Shown piece after piece: positions 63,350 to 64,000 of a stretch of 64,000 bases of DNA (position 1 is the stretch's first letter; every line of letters starts with the position of its first letter). The notes under the pieces were generated by a model. It saw nothing but the letters and a program-made list of their open reading frames with translations. It ran no database searches and had not been told where the DNA came from. Made by a program: the position numbers and the translations under genes. Source of the stretch: Cruorifilaria tuberocauda. Its lineage: Eukaryota; Nematoda; Chromadorea; Rhabditida; Onchocercidae. The stretch lies in the NCBI GenBank assembly GCA_013365365.1, contig JABVXU010000020.1, forward strand, positions 186,001-250,000. The letters are read 5' to 3'.

Positions 63350-64000
63350 TCTGCAAAGAAGAAAATCAAATAAATAAATGCAAATGTAAAAAGTAGGATT
63401 CAAAAGTAGCAAAAAATGAATAAATTTTGAATTCAGAGTAATAATCGCTCATTATGGAGATAAATATTTGCTCTATAATTAAATGGATAATACCAAAAAA
63501 TGATGATCAGGGAAATAAAAAATAAAAAGAAAGGATTGCAGCATGAAACAAATGGAGAATAATGTCATGATCTGATGTCAGTTATATATGATACAAGTTG
63601 AATAAATATCTTCGTCATAAGTCAACCCCAGAAGTAACGCCCGATGATAAACAAGTACTGATTAGATAAACTGAAGTTATTGCAAAAAATGCAGGAGAAA
63701 ATGAGAACAGTACCTTCCTGATCTCCTCAATCGCATAACAATGATGACGCTTCTTCTGATTCTTTCTTAAATTATTTTTTAAAATTCATGCAAATTTTCC
63801 ATATTCTTAATGCCGCTCTCGAGGAAAATTGATATGCTTAGTGACGAATATTAAGCCCACGTTTTATCATCAGGTCAATAAGTCCGAAAGAGCAGAGAAA
63901 GATGAGTATTTAGGAAGAATGTTGCTTTCCTTATTTCAAAACTTTGTGAAATTCAGCACGCCTTCACTAAACCATTATCAACCAACACGATCACTGAAAA
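63350..64000. other. Upstream of the RING gene, to the window edge
   Basis: No coding region or RNA gene recognised; presumably includes the RING gene promoter. Confidence 0.5.

Overview
This window is nuclear DNA from a nematode. It is strongly AT-rich, and its genes are cut into many short exons by introns of about 50 to 550 nt with GT...AG ends and TTTTCAG-type acceptors. Several start codons lie 1 to 22 nt after a free TTTCAG-like acceptor, which fits spliced-leader trans-splicing. One gene encodes a typical nematode cuticle collagen. A clade III (filarial or spirurid-like) parasite is a reasonable guess, but nothing here proves it. I rebuilt the exon structures by hand from splice sites, reading phase and family conservation.

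Layout. (1) 67-1691, minus: an alpha-tubulin gene running off the left edge. (2) 3881-9095, minus: a 14-exon polypeptide GalNAc-transferase. (3) 9.1-26.4 kb: a long tract without a recognisable gene, holding several short coding-like islands and GA-rich repeats. (4) 26460-30786, minus: ETF-ubiquinone oxidoreductase (ETFDH). (5) 31573-33299, plus: SNF8/VPS22 (ESCRT-II), divergent from ETFDH across about 790 bp. (6) Two tRNA-like fragments near 33.0 and 34.2 kb. (7) 35381-37801, minus: a divergent T-box transcription factor. (8) 40700-43258, plus: an unassigned multi-exon gene with an N-terminal membrane segment. (9) 44129-47734, plus: IK/RED splicing factor (SMU-2 in C. elegans). (10) 51121-54793, minus: an arginine/serine-rich protein resembling RBM33, convergent with IK/RED. 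(11) 57738-59393, minus: a cuticle collagen. (12) 62353-63349, minus: a small RING finger protein.

The genes are mostly housekeeping and developmental (cytoskeleton, O-glycosylation, mitochondrial electron transfer, endosomal sorting, splicing, cuticle). They are not an obvious pathway cluster. No transposase, virus-like gene, rRNA, intact tRNA or CRISPR array was seen. The most novel content is the unassigned gene at 40.7-43.3 kb and the coding-like islands in the large gene-poor tract.
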